Source of the DNA: Thioalkalivibrio sp. ALJ24
GTDB lineage: Bacteria; Pseudomonadota; Gammaproteobacteria; Ectothiorhodospirales; Ectothiorhodospiraceae
DNA length: 64,000 nt
NCBI RefSeq assembly: GCF_000377785.1
Contig: NZ_KB898724.1
Span: 372,001-436,000, forward strand
Reading direction: 5' to 3'
Both the position numbers and the translations under genes were made by a program. The notes beneath the pieces were generated by a model, which saw only the letters and a list, made by a program, of their open reading frames with translations, searched no databases and was not told the origin of the DNA. Below are positions 10,751 to 18,301 of this stretch, one piece after another (the stretch's first letter is position 1; each line of letters starts with the position of its first letter).

Positions 10751-11335
10751 GTGGTCGAGATGCGTGAACCGGACCCGGGCACCGCGCTGCGGCGCCTGCG
10801 GTTGCGGGTGCTGCTGAAACTGATGGCGCTCGGCGGCGTGGCCGCACTGGCGCTGGCGTTCTCCGTGCAGTTCGTGTCGCTGCCCGGCGGCTCGGCCCCG
10901 CAGCCGCGTACCCTGGATCTGACGGCGATCGAAACCGGCGAGGTGAAGCGGCTGCGCTGGAACGGCCGTCACGTGCTGGTGGTGCATCGCGATGCGAAGC
11001 TGCTGGACTCGCTGGATTCGATCGAGGCGGAGGCCCTGCGCGACCCGCGGGCGCGCCGCGGGCGTCAGCCGGAGGGGCTGGCGCTGCCCGAACGCAGTTT
11101 CGCGCCGGACTGGCTGGTGGTCTACGGCGAAAGCGCGGATCTGGGCTGCGAGCTGGACCTGGTGCATCCGGATGACGCCGATGGCTGGCCCGGCGGCTTC
11201 GAGGATCGCTGTCGCGGCGGACGTTACGACGCCGCCGGGCGGGTGTTCCGCGACCAGCCCGGGGCACGCAACCTGGAGATCCCGGAATACCGCATGCACG
11301 GGGATGGGGAGCGCCTGATCCTCGGCGAGTCCTGA
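10751..11335 (+). CDS. Rieske-fold membrane protein with all four cluster ligands replaced
   Basis: 194 residues from a GTG preceded by GGAGGTGAG. A single membrane helix (about 21-42) is followed by a domain that reads like the cytochrome bc1 Rieske subunit: LDLTAIETGEVKRLRWNGRHVLVVHR, LRDP, APDWLVVYG, then the two cluster loops and GRYDAAGRVF...NLEIPEY. Loop 1, normally CTHLGC, is Ser128-Ala-Asp130-Leu-Gly-Cys133. Loop 2, normally CPCHGS, is Asp152-Arg-Cys154-Arg155-Gly-Gly. The two Cys and two His ligands are gone while both disulfide cysteines (133, 154) remain. It cannot hold a [2Fe-2S] cluster; a structural or assembly role is possible. No petB/petC is nearby. Confidence 0.72.
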   Translation: MVEMREPDPGTALRRLRLRVLLKLMALGGVAALALAFSVQFVSLPGGSAPQPRTLDLTAIETGEVKRLRWNGRHVLVVHRDAKLLDSLDSIEAEALRDPRARRGRQPEGLALPERSFAPDWLVVYGESADLGCELDLVHPDDADGWPGGFEDRCRGGRYDAAGRVFRDQPGARNLEIPEYRMHGDGERLILGES

Positions 11336-11379
11336 TGGTTCTTCGGGCGTGGCGGCCGCGCAGGGGACAGAGGGGCGCT

Positions 11380-12201
11380 TCAGGGGTGCTGATCCTCGGT
11401 GTCGCCTTTTGAGCCTTCGGCGTGATCATCGCGTGTGCCGCGATAGAGATCGAAGCGAACGGCGCGGCCTTCGATCGCCGAGACCGGTGTGCCGCCGGGC
11501 AGGGGGTTGGCACCGGCGGGGCGCTTGACCACCACGCGGCCGCGCGTGGCGGGGATCAGCGCGACCAACGTAGCGGCCGCGTCATTCTCCTCGGCATCTT
11601 CTGCCGGGTCGTCCATCAGCGCCTGCAGGACCTGCATGTCCTTCTTGACCGCGGCATTCTTGCGCCGCTGCGGGAACATCGGGTCGAACACCGCCGCGTC
11701 GGCCGGCGCGGGCAGGGCGTCGCCGGTGAACGCCTGCGGGAACAGGTGCACGCGGGCGACGCTGGCGGCCAGCGCCGGATCGCCCGCCTGCGCGGCGCGC
11801 TGCAGGGCATCCTCCAGCAGCAGGGCGACCACCGGGTGGCGCTCGAAGGCGCTGACCCGCCATCCCCGCGCGGCCAGCAGCAGGGTGTCGCGTCCCAGTC
11901 CGGCGGAGGCATCCACCACGTGCGCATCGTCGCCGATGCGTCCGACCGCGCGCACCAGGGTCTCGTGGCTAGCGCGGGCGTGGCGGTAGCCCTGTCGCCC
12001 GCGAACGAAGTCCGGGGTCAGGCGCAGCGGGGTCCTGCCGCCCGGCAGGACCAGTGACAGGCAATCCGCCTCGACTTCCAGAACCAGCACCGCGGGGCCC
12101 GCATGCGCATAAGCGGCGGCGTCCAGGCGCTCCTGCAGGGCCCGTGCGCGTTCGCGGGCGCGCGGGTCGTCCTGCGGGACCGGGCGCAGTTCAAGCGGCA
12201 T
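11380..12201 (-). CDS. rsmJ: RsmJ, 16S rRNA (guanine-1516-N2)-methyltransferase
   Basis: 273 residues. The SAM-binding motif is VDASAGLGRDTLLLAARGWRVSAFERHP, and the family signature FDPMFPQRRKNAAVKKDMQVLQALM is clear. It methylates G1516 of 16S rRNA in the small ribosomal subunit. The start MPLELRPV at 12201 is taken because the upstream extension is low-complexity and antisense to nothing conserved. Towards the C-terminus the chain is extended by an acidic, disordered-looking tail (TRDDHAEGSKGDTEDQHP). It is 14 bases downstream of slyX. Confidence 0.9.
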   Translation of the reverse strand: MPLELRPVPQDDPRARERARALQERLDAAAYAHAGPAVLVLEVEADCLSLVLPGGRTPLRLTPDFVRGRQGYRHARASHETLVRAVGRIGDDAHVVDASAGLGRDTLLLAARGWRVSAFERHPVVALLLEDALQRAAQAGDPALAASVARVHLFPQAFTGDALPAPADAAVFDPMFPQRRKNAAVKKDMQVLQALMDDPAEDAEENDAAATLVALIPATRGRVVVKRPAGANPLPGGTPVSAIEGRAVRFDLYRGTRDDHAEGSKGDTEDQHP

Positions 12202-12215
12202 CGTGGGTGGCCGCT

Positions 12216-12455
12216 TCAGTAATGCGGCGGTGGCGGCTCGGGCAGATCCGGCCCACCACCGCTGCCGCCACCGTCGGCGGCCTCGAGCGCCCGCAGGCGG
12301 GCGTGGAGCCACTCGATCTGACGGGTCAGGTCGCGGTTCTCCTGCTGCAGTTCGGCCTGCACCCGGGCCTGTTCCTCCTGGGTGAACTCCAGATAGGCGA
12401 GGCGTTCTTCGAGCTGCGCGATGCGCTGTTCGGGGGTGAGGTCGCTGGCGGCCAT
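12216..12455 (-). CDS. slyX: SlyX family protein
   Basis: 79 residues, almost entirely one coiled coil (EQRIAQLEERLAYLEFTQEEQ...LTRQIEWLHARLRALE), ending with a Gly/Pro-rich tail PPPPHY, the hallmark end of SlyX proteins. The biochemical role of SlyX is unknown. The ATG at 12455 has GGGAG upstream. It lies 19 bases after the dehydrogenase gene on the same strand, forming a likely operon with that gene and rsmJ. Confidence 0.88.
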   Translation of the reverse strand: MAASDLTPEQRIAQLEERLAYLEFTQEEQARVQAELQQENRDLTRQIEWLHARLRALEAADGGGSGGGPDLPEPPPPHY

Positions 12456-12474
12456 GCGGGCTCCCGGTGCGTGG

Positions 12475-13476
12475 TCAGTCCACGCGGTTGCGCGGCTCGC
12501 CGGCGGCGAAGGCGCGGATGTTGGCGGCAATCTCCTCCAGCACGGCCTGGCGCGCCGAGCGCGCGGCCCAGGCGGTGTGCGGGGTCAGCACCAGGCGCGG
12601 CAGGTCGGCGGCGAGCAGGGGATGATCGGACGGCGGCGGTTCGGGCTCGAGCACGTCGATGCCGGCACCCCCGAGGCGCCCTTCGCGCAGGGCCCGGGCC
12701 AGGGCCCGTGGCTCCACCAGGCCACCGCGGGCGGTGTTGATCAGCAGGCCGTCGGGCCCCAGGCGGTCCAGGGCGTCTTCGTCGATCAGGTTGCGGGTGG
12801 CGTCGGTCAGCGGGCAGTGCAGCGAGATCACGTCGCTGGTCGCCAGCAGCGCCGGCAGGGGGACGCGCCCGTTATCGGCGGCGGGATCCGCGTCGTCGCG
12901 CAGGCTGGCGGCGTAGCTCACCTGCATGCCGAAGGCTTCGGCCAGGCGCGCGGTGGCCTGCCCGAGGACGCCGCGCCCGACGATGCCCATGCGCATGCCC
13001 GACAGGGTGCGGATCGGGTGGTCGAGCAGGCAGAACTGGTCGGACTCGCTCCAGCGCCCGGCGCGGATGTCGGCACGGTAGTCGTCCAGCCGGGTGACCA
13101 GGGTCAGCAGCAACGCCATCACGTGCTGGGCTACCGAGTCGGTGGCGTAGTCGCGCGCGTTGGCCACGGCGATGCCGAGCTCGCGCGCCGCCGCCACGTC
13201 GATGTTGTTGAAGCCGGTGGCGGCCGCGCAGATCAGTCGGAGGTGCGGGCTGCGCGTGAGCACCTCGTGGTCGAGGACGACCTTGTTGGTGATGGCGATG
13301 TCGGCCCCGCGCAGGCGTTCGATGATGGCCTCGGGGTCGGCCGGCGTGCGCTCGCAGCGCACCCAGCCGGGGACGGCGCCATCCAGCACGGCAAAGTCGA
13401 GGTCGTCGCGGTCCACGGTGGCCGCGTCGAGGAAGACGGCGCGGCGGGCGGATGACAGGAGGTCGGGTTCGGCCAT
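12475..13476 (-). CDS. D-isomer-specific 2-hydroxyacid dehydrogenase (hydroxypyruvate/glycerate reductase type)
   Basis: 333 residues. The NAD-binding loop is GIVGRGVLGQATARLAEAFGM. Catalytic residues of the family are seen in INTARGGLVEP (Arg), the Glu within DVLEPEPP, and TPHTAWA (His). The closest type is glycerate dehydrogenase/hydroxypyruvate reductase (HprA), which reduces hydroxypyruvate or glyoxylate in the cytoplasm, but substrate preference cannot be fixed from sequence. The start at 13476 (MAEPDLL) fits the family; the longer frame adds a basic, Pro-rich lead with no ribosome site. Confidence 0.85.
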   Translation of the reverse strand: MAEPDLLSSARRAVFLDAATVDRDDLDFAVLDGAVPGWVRCERTPADPEAIIERLRGADIAITNKVVLDHEVLTRSPHLRLICAAATGFNNIDVAAARELGIAVANARDYATDSVAQHVMALLLTLVTRLDDYRADIRAGRWSESDQFCLLDHPIRTLSGMRMGIVGRGVLGQATARLAEAFGMQVSYAASLRDDADPAADNGRVPLPALLATSDVISLHCPLTDATRNLIDEDALDRLGPDGLLINTARGGLVEPRALARALREGRLGGAGIDVLEPEPPPSDHPLLAADLPRLVLTPHTAWAARSARQAVLEEIAANIRAFAAGEPRNRVD

Positions 13477-13532
13477 GGTGTTCAGTTCGGGTAGCGGGCG
13501 GGCCTGGGTCCTGGCGGGCAAGGGGCCCAATG

Positions 13533-13558
13533 AAAAGGGCCCCGCCGGAGCGGGGCCC
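13533..13558 (-). terminator. Rho-independent terminator after the BI-1 gene
   Basis: On the minus strand GGGCCCCGC pairs with GCGGGGCCC (through a short TCCG loop) and is followed by TTTTC. It lies 42 bases past the stop of the BI-1/YccA gene and before the dehydrogenase gene. Confidence 0.8.
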
Positions 13559-13599
13559 GCATGCTGGCGAGACCGGGCAGACCCGGCCCCGGCCGGCCG

Positions 13600-14289
13600 T
13601 TAGTTGTCGCCCATGAACGCCTGGAACAGGTTCAGCATGTGCAGGAACATCACATACAGGTTTGCGTACAGCGACACCGTCATCACCACGTAGTTGGTCT
13701 CTTCGTCGTGGATCATGCGGCTGGTGTCGAACAGGATGGCCGCCGACAGCAGCATCACCACGGCCGCGGAGATGGCCAGCGACAGCGCCGGGATCGCCAG
13801 GAAGATGTTGGCGACGATCGCCAGCAGGGCCACGATCAGGCCGACCACGATGAAGCCGCCGAGGAAGCTGAAGTCCTTCTTGGTGGCCAGGGCATAGCCG
13901 GACAGCGCCACGAAGGCCACGGCGGTGGCGGTGAACGCGTTACCGACGATCTGTGGCCCGTTCGGCAGCCCCAGGTACATGGTCAGGATCGGGCCGAGGA
14001 AGAAGCCCAGGATGCCGGTAAAGGCAAACGTCAGCACCAGGCCCCAGACCGAGTTGCGCAGGAAGTGGATGGCGAACGGGCCGCCGATCAGCACGCCCAG
14101 CATCACGATCCAGTGGACCGGCGGGGCCCCGATCGCCATGGCGATGAAGGCCGTGACCGCGCTGAAGGCCAGGGTCATCGCCAGCAGGGTGTAGGTCTGG
14201 CGAATGACCTTGTTGGTGGAAATGGTCTCGCTGATCGACCCGGTGCTGGACGGGTTGCGTTTCGAGCGGACGATCTGGTCTCTGGACAC
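13600..14289 (-). CDS. Bax inhibitor-1 / YccA family membrane protein
   Basis: 229 residues with seven hydrophobic helices in the TMBIM (BI-1) arrangement, ending with DTSRMIHDEETNYVVMTVSLYANLYVMFLHMLNLF, where the Asp and the last half-helix match the pH-sensing di-aspartyl region of the family. The start is a GTG at 14289 behind AGGAGGTAGCGACC. Family members are inner-membrane proteins; YccA inhibits the FtsH protease, and BsYetJ leaks calcium. Which applies here is unknown. A strong terminator follows, and the SulP gene upstream is 70 bases away on the same strand. Confidence 0.88.
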   Translation of the reverse strand: MSRDQIVRSKRNPSSTGSISETISTNKVIRQTYTLLAMTLAFSAVTAFIAMAIGAPPVHWIVMLGVLIGGPFAIHFLRNSVWGLVLTFAFTGILGFFLGPILTMYLGLPNGPQIVGNAFTATAVAFVALSGYALATKKDFSFLGGFIVVGLIVALLAIVANIFLAIPALSLAISAAVVMLLSAAILFDTSRMIHDEETNYVVMTVSLYANLYVMFLHMLNLFQAFMGDN

Positions 14290-14359
14290 GGTCGCTACCT
14301 CCTGTGGTTCGTAATCCGTTCAGTGTACCGTCGGGCGCCCTCGGATGCAGCTTGCCCGG

Positions 14360-16462
14360 TCAGCCGCGGCTTTCCTCGCCGGCATCCGCTTCGACCCGGG
14401 TTTCGCCCACGCGTTCCCGGCAGACCTCCACCGCGCGGTCGGTGCTGCGGAAGATGTTGTCCTTGCCGATGATCTCGTCGAGGCCGGTACGTTCCATCAC
14501 CTCCAGCACCTGCGCCTTCACGCCGGCAAACACCAGGGTGACGCCGCGGGCCTTCAGGCGGTGCACCAGCTGGTGCACGGTCTCCTCGCCGGAGGCGTCG
14601 ATTTCGTTGATGCCCTTGCCGACGATGATGATGTAGCGGGCCTGTGGATGGCTGGCCGCCAGGTCCAGCACCGCGTCCTCGAAATACGGCACGTTGGCGA
14701 AGTACAGCGAGCCGTCGAAGCGCATCAGCGCGATCTTCTCCTCGGTCTGCAGGCCGTAGCGCTGCGCCTCGCGCAGCGTGCCGTCCTCGTAGCGCGCCAG
14801 TTCGCACACCCGGGGCTGCATCGAGCGGTACAGGTAGAGGATGATCGCCAGCCCGGCGCCGGCCAGGATGCCGTAGTCCAGGTTGGGGGCCATCGCCAGG
14901 GTCGCGAGGAAGGTGACGATGGCGGCGATGCCGTCGTGCTTGTTCGCCACCCAGGCGTGCTTGATCGCCTTGAAGTTCACCAGCCCGGCGACGGCCATCA
15001 TGATGATGGCGGCCAGCACCGACTCCGGCAGGTGGTAGATCAGGGGCGTGAGGAACAGCAGGGCGATGCCAATGAGCACCGCGGTGAAGACCGAAGACAG
15101 CCCGGTCCGCGCGCCCGAGTTCAGGTTGACCGCGGAGCGCGAGAACGAGCCCGATACCGGGTAGCCCTGAGTGAAGCCACCGGAGATGTTCGCCAGCCCC
15201 TGGCCGATCAGTTCCTTGCTGGGGTCCAGACGCTGCCCGGTGCGCGCGGCCATCGCCTTGGCGATCGCGATGGCTTCGGTGAAGCCCACCAGCGCGATCA
15301 CGAAGGCGCTGGTCAGCAGCATGGTGATGTTGCCCAGGCTCAGCTCCGGCAGCGAGGGGGTGGGCAGGCCCTGCGGCACGCTGCCGACCACGTTGCCGCC
15401 GCCGTCCAGGTGGATGGTGTCGTTGTCGACCCGCTCGATGCGCCAGGCGGTGCGGTCGGCCCGCTCGCGCTCGGCGTCGGTCAGGTGGTCGTCGCGGATA
15501 TAGCGGGCCGGTTCGTCGTCTTCCCCGCTGACGCGGCGCAGCGTGATGTCGCCGAGCTGCTCGCGCAGTTCGCGCAGTTCGTTGCGTTGTTCATCGCGCT
15601 GCAGATCGAGGGTGTCGATCTCGTGGCGCAGGCGTACGGCCTCGGCCCGACCAACCTCGTCGACCTCCGCTTCCAGCTCGCGGATCTGCTGGTCCAGCTC
15701 GCTGACCGTCTCCGAACGGGCATCGACCTCCTCGGCGAGGGCGACCACATCGCCCGGCGCCACGTGCTCGCTGGCGACCTCGGCCTTCTGTTCGTACCCC
15801 AGGGCCCAGCTCAGGAGGATGGTGATGACCACCGCCGCCAGCACCCCGGGGATCTTCGGAACCACCCGCTTCATCAGCACCATCAGTGCGATCGCGCCGA
15901 GCCCGAAGGCGAGGGTCGGCAGGTGGACGTCCCCGATCTGCTGGATCACGCCCCACAGGCCGACCATGAAGTGGCCGCTGGTGTCCACCGGTACGCCCAG
16001 CAGCTTGTTCAGCTGCGACAGCGCGATGATGATCGCGGCCGCGTTGGTGAAACCGACAATGACCGGGTGGGAGATGAAGCTGACTACCGTCCCCAGCCGG
16101 AACAGGCCCAGCACCAGCTGGATCACCCCGACCAGGAAGGCCAGCGCGATCGCCAGCGCAATGAACTCGGACGAGCCCTCGGCCGCGAGCGGGATCAGGG
16201 CCGAGGCCGTGAGCAGCGAGACCACAGCCACCGGGCCGGTGGCCAGCTGGTTCGAGGAGCCCCACAGGGCCGCGATCATCACCGGCAGCAGGGAGGCGTA
16301 CAGGCCGTAGACCGGCGGCAGGCCCGCGAGCTGGGCATAGGCCATGGACTGCGGGATGAGGACCAGGGCGACCGAGATGCCGGCGATCAGATCCGCGTTG
16401 ATGCTTTCCTTGGTCGGGCGCCAGCGCAGGAAAGGAAACAGGTTGAGGAGCATCGAGTTCAT
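14360..16462 (-). CDS. SulP family anion transporter with STAS domain and coiled-coil insertion
   Basis: 700 residues. The first half of the membrane domain (about 20-222) starts with the SulP signature LIPQSMAYAQLAGLPPVYGLYAS. The second half runs from about 375 to 560, and a STAS domain from about 580 to 690 contains GINEIDASGEE. Between the halves, where the family has a short linker ending in GxIPxGLP, lies an extra segment of about 135 residues (225-360) rich in Glu, Arg and Leu in heptads: a coiled coil plus a small sheet-like part. By topology this faces the periplasm. Substrates in the family are sulfate, bicarbonate and other anions; none can be assigned. The start follows GAGACCGACCGCG. 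Confidence 0.9.
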   Translation of the reverse strand: MNSMLLNLFPFLRWRPTKESINADLIAGISVALVLIPQSMAYAQLAGLPPVYGLYASLLPVMIAALWGSSNQLATGPVAVVSLLTASALIPLAAEGSSEFIALAIALAFLVGVIQLVLGLFRLGTVVSFISHPVIVGFTNAAAIIIALSQLNKLLGVPVDTSGHFMVGLWGVIQQIGDVHLPTLAFGLGAIALMVLMKRVVPKIPGVLAAVVITILLSWALGYEQKAEVASEHVAPGDVVALAEEVDARSETVSELDQQIRELEAEVDEVGRAEAVRLRHEIDTLDLQRDEQRNELRELREQLGDITLRRVSGEDDEPARYIRDDHLTDAERERADRTAWRIERVDNDTIHLDGGGNVVGSVPQGLPTPSLPELSLGNITMLLTSAFVIALVGFTEAIAIAKAMAARTGQRLDPSKELIGQGLANISGGFTQGYPVSGSFSRSAVNLNSGARTGLSSVFTAVLIGIALLFLTPLIYHLPESVLAAIIMMAVAGLVNFKAIKHAWVANKHDGIAAIVTFLATLAMAPNLDYGILAGAGLAIILYLYRSMQPRVCELARYEDGTLREAQRYGLQTEEKIALMRFDGSLYFANVPYFEDAVLDLAASHPQARYIIIVGKGINEIDASGEETVHQLVHRLKARGVTLVFAGVKAQVLEVMERTGLDEIIGKDNIFRSTDRAVEVCRERVGETRVEADAGEESRG

Positions 16463-16704
16463 CGCGGTCGGTCTCGGATTGCGCCCCGTCGCCGGTCCCC
16501 GGGGCGGTCACTGGAAAACACGCCGACGGCGCAGGCCGTGGCTCTTCGCCCGGCACCGGGTCAGGGGGCTCGGCGCCGGCGCCGAATCGCGGGAGGCGGG
16601 ATTCGGCCGGGACTGGTCGGATGCCTGATTCTACGGAAAGCCGTTATTTTCTTCTATCAAACTCTTTCTATGCGATGCATACCGGGCGGGCTATGGAGCG
16701 CGAG

Positions 16705-16733
16705 TTGCCAGCGGGGAGGCGGTCGCGGAGAAT
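16705..16733 (+). promoter_or_regulatory. Sigma-70 promoter candidate for tRNA-Ser(UGA)
   Basis: TTGCCA and GAGAAT are separated by 17 bases, and transcription would start a few bases before the mature tRNA at 16744. The -35 box is good and the -10 box is weak. Confidence 0.5.
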
Positions 16734-16743
16734 GTGCGCCGCC

Positions 16744-16833
16744 GGAGAGGTGGCAGAGTGGTTGATTGCACCGGTCTTGAAAACCGGCAGGGGTGCAAGC
16801 CCCTCGAGGGTTCGAATCCCTCCCTCTCCGCCA
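16744..16833 (+). tRNA. tRNA-Ser (anticodon UGA)
   Basis: A 90-base gene with encoded CCA. The acceptor stem is GGAGAGG/CCTCTCC with discriminator G. The anticodon stem-loop is CCGGT-CTTGAAA-ACCGG, giving UGA. A long variable arm (class II) and the GGTTCGAATCC T-arm are present. It reads UCA and other UCN codons. It shares its 3' quarter with the tRNA-Ser(CGA) gene nearby. Confidence 0.96.
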
Positions 16834-16867
16834 GCATTTGATCCGCAGGAGGCAGTAGCGCAGCCCC

Positions 16868-16896
16868 TTGACCGAACGACGGCGTGGGCTTACCTT
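16868..16896 (+). promoter_or_regulatory. Sigma-70 promoter for tRNA-Val
   Basis: TTGACC, a 17-base spacer and TACCTT lie directly ahead of the tRNA, placing the start about six bases before its first base. tRNA-Val can therefore be made independently of tRNA-Ser(UGA). Confidence 0.72.
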
Positions 16897-16908
16897 ACGC
16901 ATCTTCCG

Positions 16909-16983
16909 GGGCGGTTAGCTCAGCGGTAGAGCACTGCCTTCACACGGCAGGGGTCGCTGGTTCGAACCCAGCACCGCCCACCA
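16909..16983 (+). tRNA. tRNA-Val (anticodon CAC)
   Basis: 75 bases including CCA. The acceptor stem is GGGCGGT/ACCGCCC with discriminator A. The D-arm starts TAGCTCAGCGGTAGAGCA. The anticodon arm is CTGCC-TTCACAC-GGCAG, reading GUG codons, and the T-arm has GGTTCGAACCC. The molecule looks complete. Confidence 0.96.
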
Positions 16984-16996
16984 GATTTCCCGGAGA

Positions 16997-17028
16997 AGCG
17001 GCCCGTGGCATTGCCCGGGCCGCTTTTT
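16997..17028 (+). terminator. Terminator of the plus-strand tRNA pair
   Basis: AGCGGCCCG and CGGGCCGCT form a stem of about nine pairs, followed by TTTTC, 14 bases after tRNA-Val. Confidence 0.85.
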
Positions 17029-17065
17029 CGTGTGGGGTGTTGCCCGGTGCGACAAACCACCCACG

Positions 17066-17117
17066 AAAAAGGGGCCACATGGGCCCCTTTGCCTGAATCT
17101 GGCGGAGAGGGAGGGAT
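17066..17117 (-). repeat. Duplicated tRNA-Ser(CGA) 3' tail plus its terminator
   Basis: Bases 17067-17117 repeat 17252-17302 with differences only in the hairpin loop. On the minus strand the copy consists of the last 18 bases of tRNA-Ser(CGA) (part of the T-arm, acceptor strand and CCA, 17100-17117), an 11-base link and the hairpin AAAGGGGCC/GGCCCCTTT. The rest of the tRNA is missing. The layout is that of an attachment-site repeat or a truncated tandem tRNA copy. Confidence 0.75.
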
Positions 17118-17251
17118 GACTCGCCACGTTGTGGCTCGCCCTTCGGGCCATCGCCTGCGGCGATGTTCGGGCTCCGCTGTTGCGTCGCCCGTCAAACCCG
17201 GCTTTTTCATTCCTCGGGTTCGAATCCCTCCGGCCATGCGGGTATGCATAC
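17118..17251. other. 134-base segment between the two tRNA-tail copies
   Basis: No gene. It holds two tight hairpins (GCCC-TTC-GGGC, and ATCGCC-TGC-GGCGAT) and, near 17214-17236 on the plus strand, GGGTTCGAATCCC followed by TCCGGCCA, which resembles a T-arm and CCA end of another tRNA. It looks like scrap DNA from tRNA 3' ends or the remnant of a small mobile unit. Confidence 0.5.
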
Positions 17252-17275
17252 AAAAGGGGCCATGCGGGCCCCTTT
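17252..17275 (-). terminator. Terminator of tRNA-Ser(CGA)
   Basis: Minus-strand hairpin AAAGGGGCC-CGCAT-GGCCCCTTTT beginning ten bases after the CCA end of tRNA-Ser(CGA). The A run on the other side makes it bidirectional. Confidence 0.8.
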
Positions 17276-17284
17276 GCCTGAATC

Positions 17285-17374
<90 letters not shown>

Positions 17375-17502
17375 GTACTGTGACTGCCCCGGGGTGGCCC
17401 CGACCGCCGTCAGCAGCGCTGCGCATCCTAGCAGATCCCGGGGGCGGTGCGGTAGGCCTTGCCCGGACCGGGTTCCCCGGGGGCGAGGCATCACTTCGCG
17501 GG

Positions 17503-18147
17503 TCACGGCATCAGGCGGGTGATCTCCCAGTTTTCGCCGTTGTGATGGTAGGTGAAGCGGTCGTGCAGGCGGCTGGCGCGGCCCTGCCAGAATTCGAACA
17601 GATAGGGGGTCAGGCGGTAGCCGATCCAGGCGGGGTCGCGCGGCACGTTGCCGTCGGGGTACTGGCGTTCCAGTTCGGTGACGCGCTGTTCCAGGGCATC
17701 ACGGTTGTCGACCGGGTGACTCTGCAGCGAGGCTACGGCCGCCATGCGGCTGCCGGCGGGGCGCTGGGCGAAGTATTCGTCGGCCAGTTCGCCGGGCAGG
17801 GCATGGACGCCGCCCTCGATGCGGACCTGACGTTCGGTCTCGGGCCAGTAGAACAGCAGTGCGGCGCGCGGATTTTCGGCGAGGTCGCGGCCCTTGTGGC
17901 TGCGCGAGTCGGTGTACCAGCAAAGGCCTTCCGCGTCGAAGTGCTTGAGCAGGACGATGCGTGCCGATGGCTGGCCGTCGGCGTCCGCGGTGGCCAGGGT
18001 CATGGCGGTGTGTTCCGGGTTGCCGGCTTCGCGGGCGTCCTCCAGCCAGCGGGCCAGGAGCGGGGTCGGCTCCGCGCTGAGGTCGCTGCGGCGCAGTTCG
18101 GCGCGGGTATAGTCGCGACGTGTGTGGCGGTGGTCGACCTGGTTCAT
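17503..18147 (-). CDS. pdxH: Pyridoxamine/pyridoxine 5'-phosphate oxidase
   Basis: 214 residues. This FMN enzyme oxidises PNP or PMP to pyridoxal 5'-phosphate, the last step of vitamin B6 synthesis and salvage. Family segments seen are RRDYTRAELRRSDL at the start, PSARIVLLKHFDAEGLCWYTDSRSHKGRDLAENPRAALLFYWPETERQVRIEG for FMN and phosphate binding, and the C-terminal FWQGRASRLHDRFTY. The start MNQVDHRH at 18147 has GGGAG upstream; another Met 12 codons earlier is possible. It is divergent from the CDGSH-glutamate synthase gene. Confidence 0.94.
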   Translation of the reverse strand: MNQVDHRHTRRDYTRAELRRSDLSAEPTPLLARWLEDAREAGNPEHTAMTLATADADGQPSARIVLLKHFDAEGLCWYTDSRSHKGRDLAENPRAALLFYWPETERQVRIEGGVHALPGELADEYFAQRPAGSRMAAVASLQSHPVDNRDALEQRVTELERQYPDGNVPRDPAWIGYRLTPYLFEFWQGRASRLHDRFTYHHNGENWEITRLMP

Positions 18148-18301
18148 GCGGGGCTCCCGGGTGCAGATGGCACGATCGCTCATGATACGCCGACAGGCGT
18201 CATCGCGCCCAGATGGTGCCGCTGCGTCGGGCGGTTTGCGCCGGGGCGCGGGTTTGTGGGTTCATGTCGGGGTGAGCCGGACAACCCGACAGGAGGACAC
18301 G

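Noticed and set aside
14345-16765. 806-codon open frame on the plus strand
   Set aside because: It is antisense to the SulP gene, His/Gln/Arg rich with no family match, as expected from third-position GC bias.
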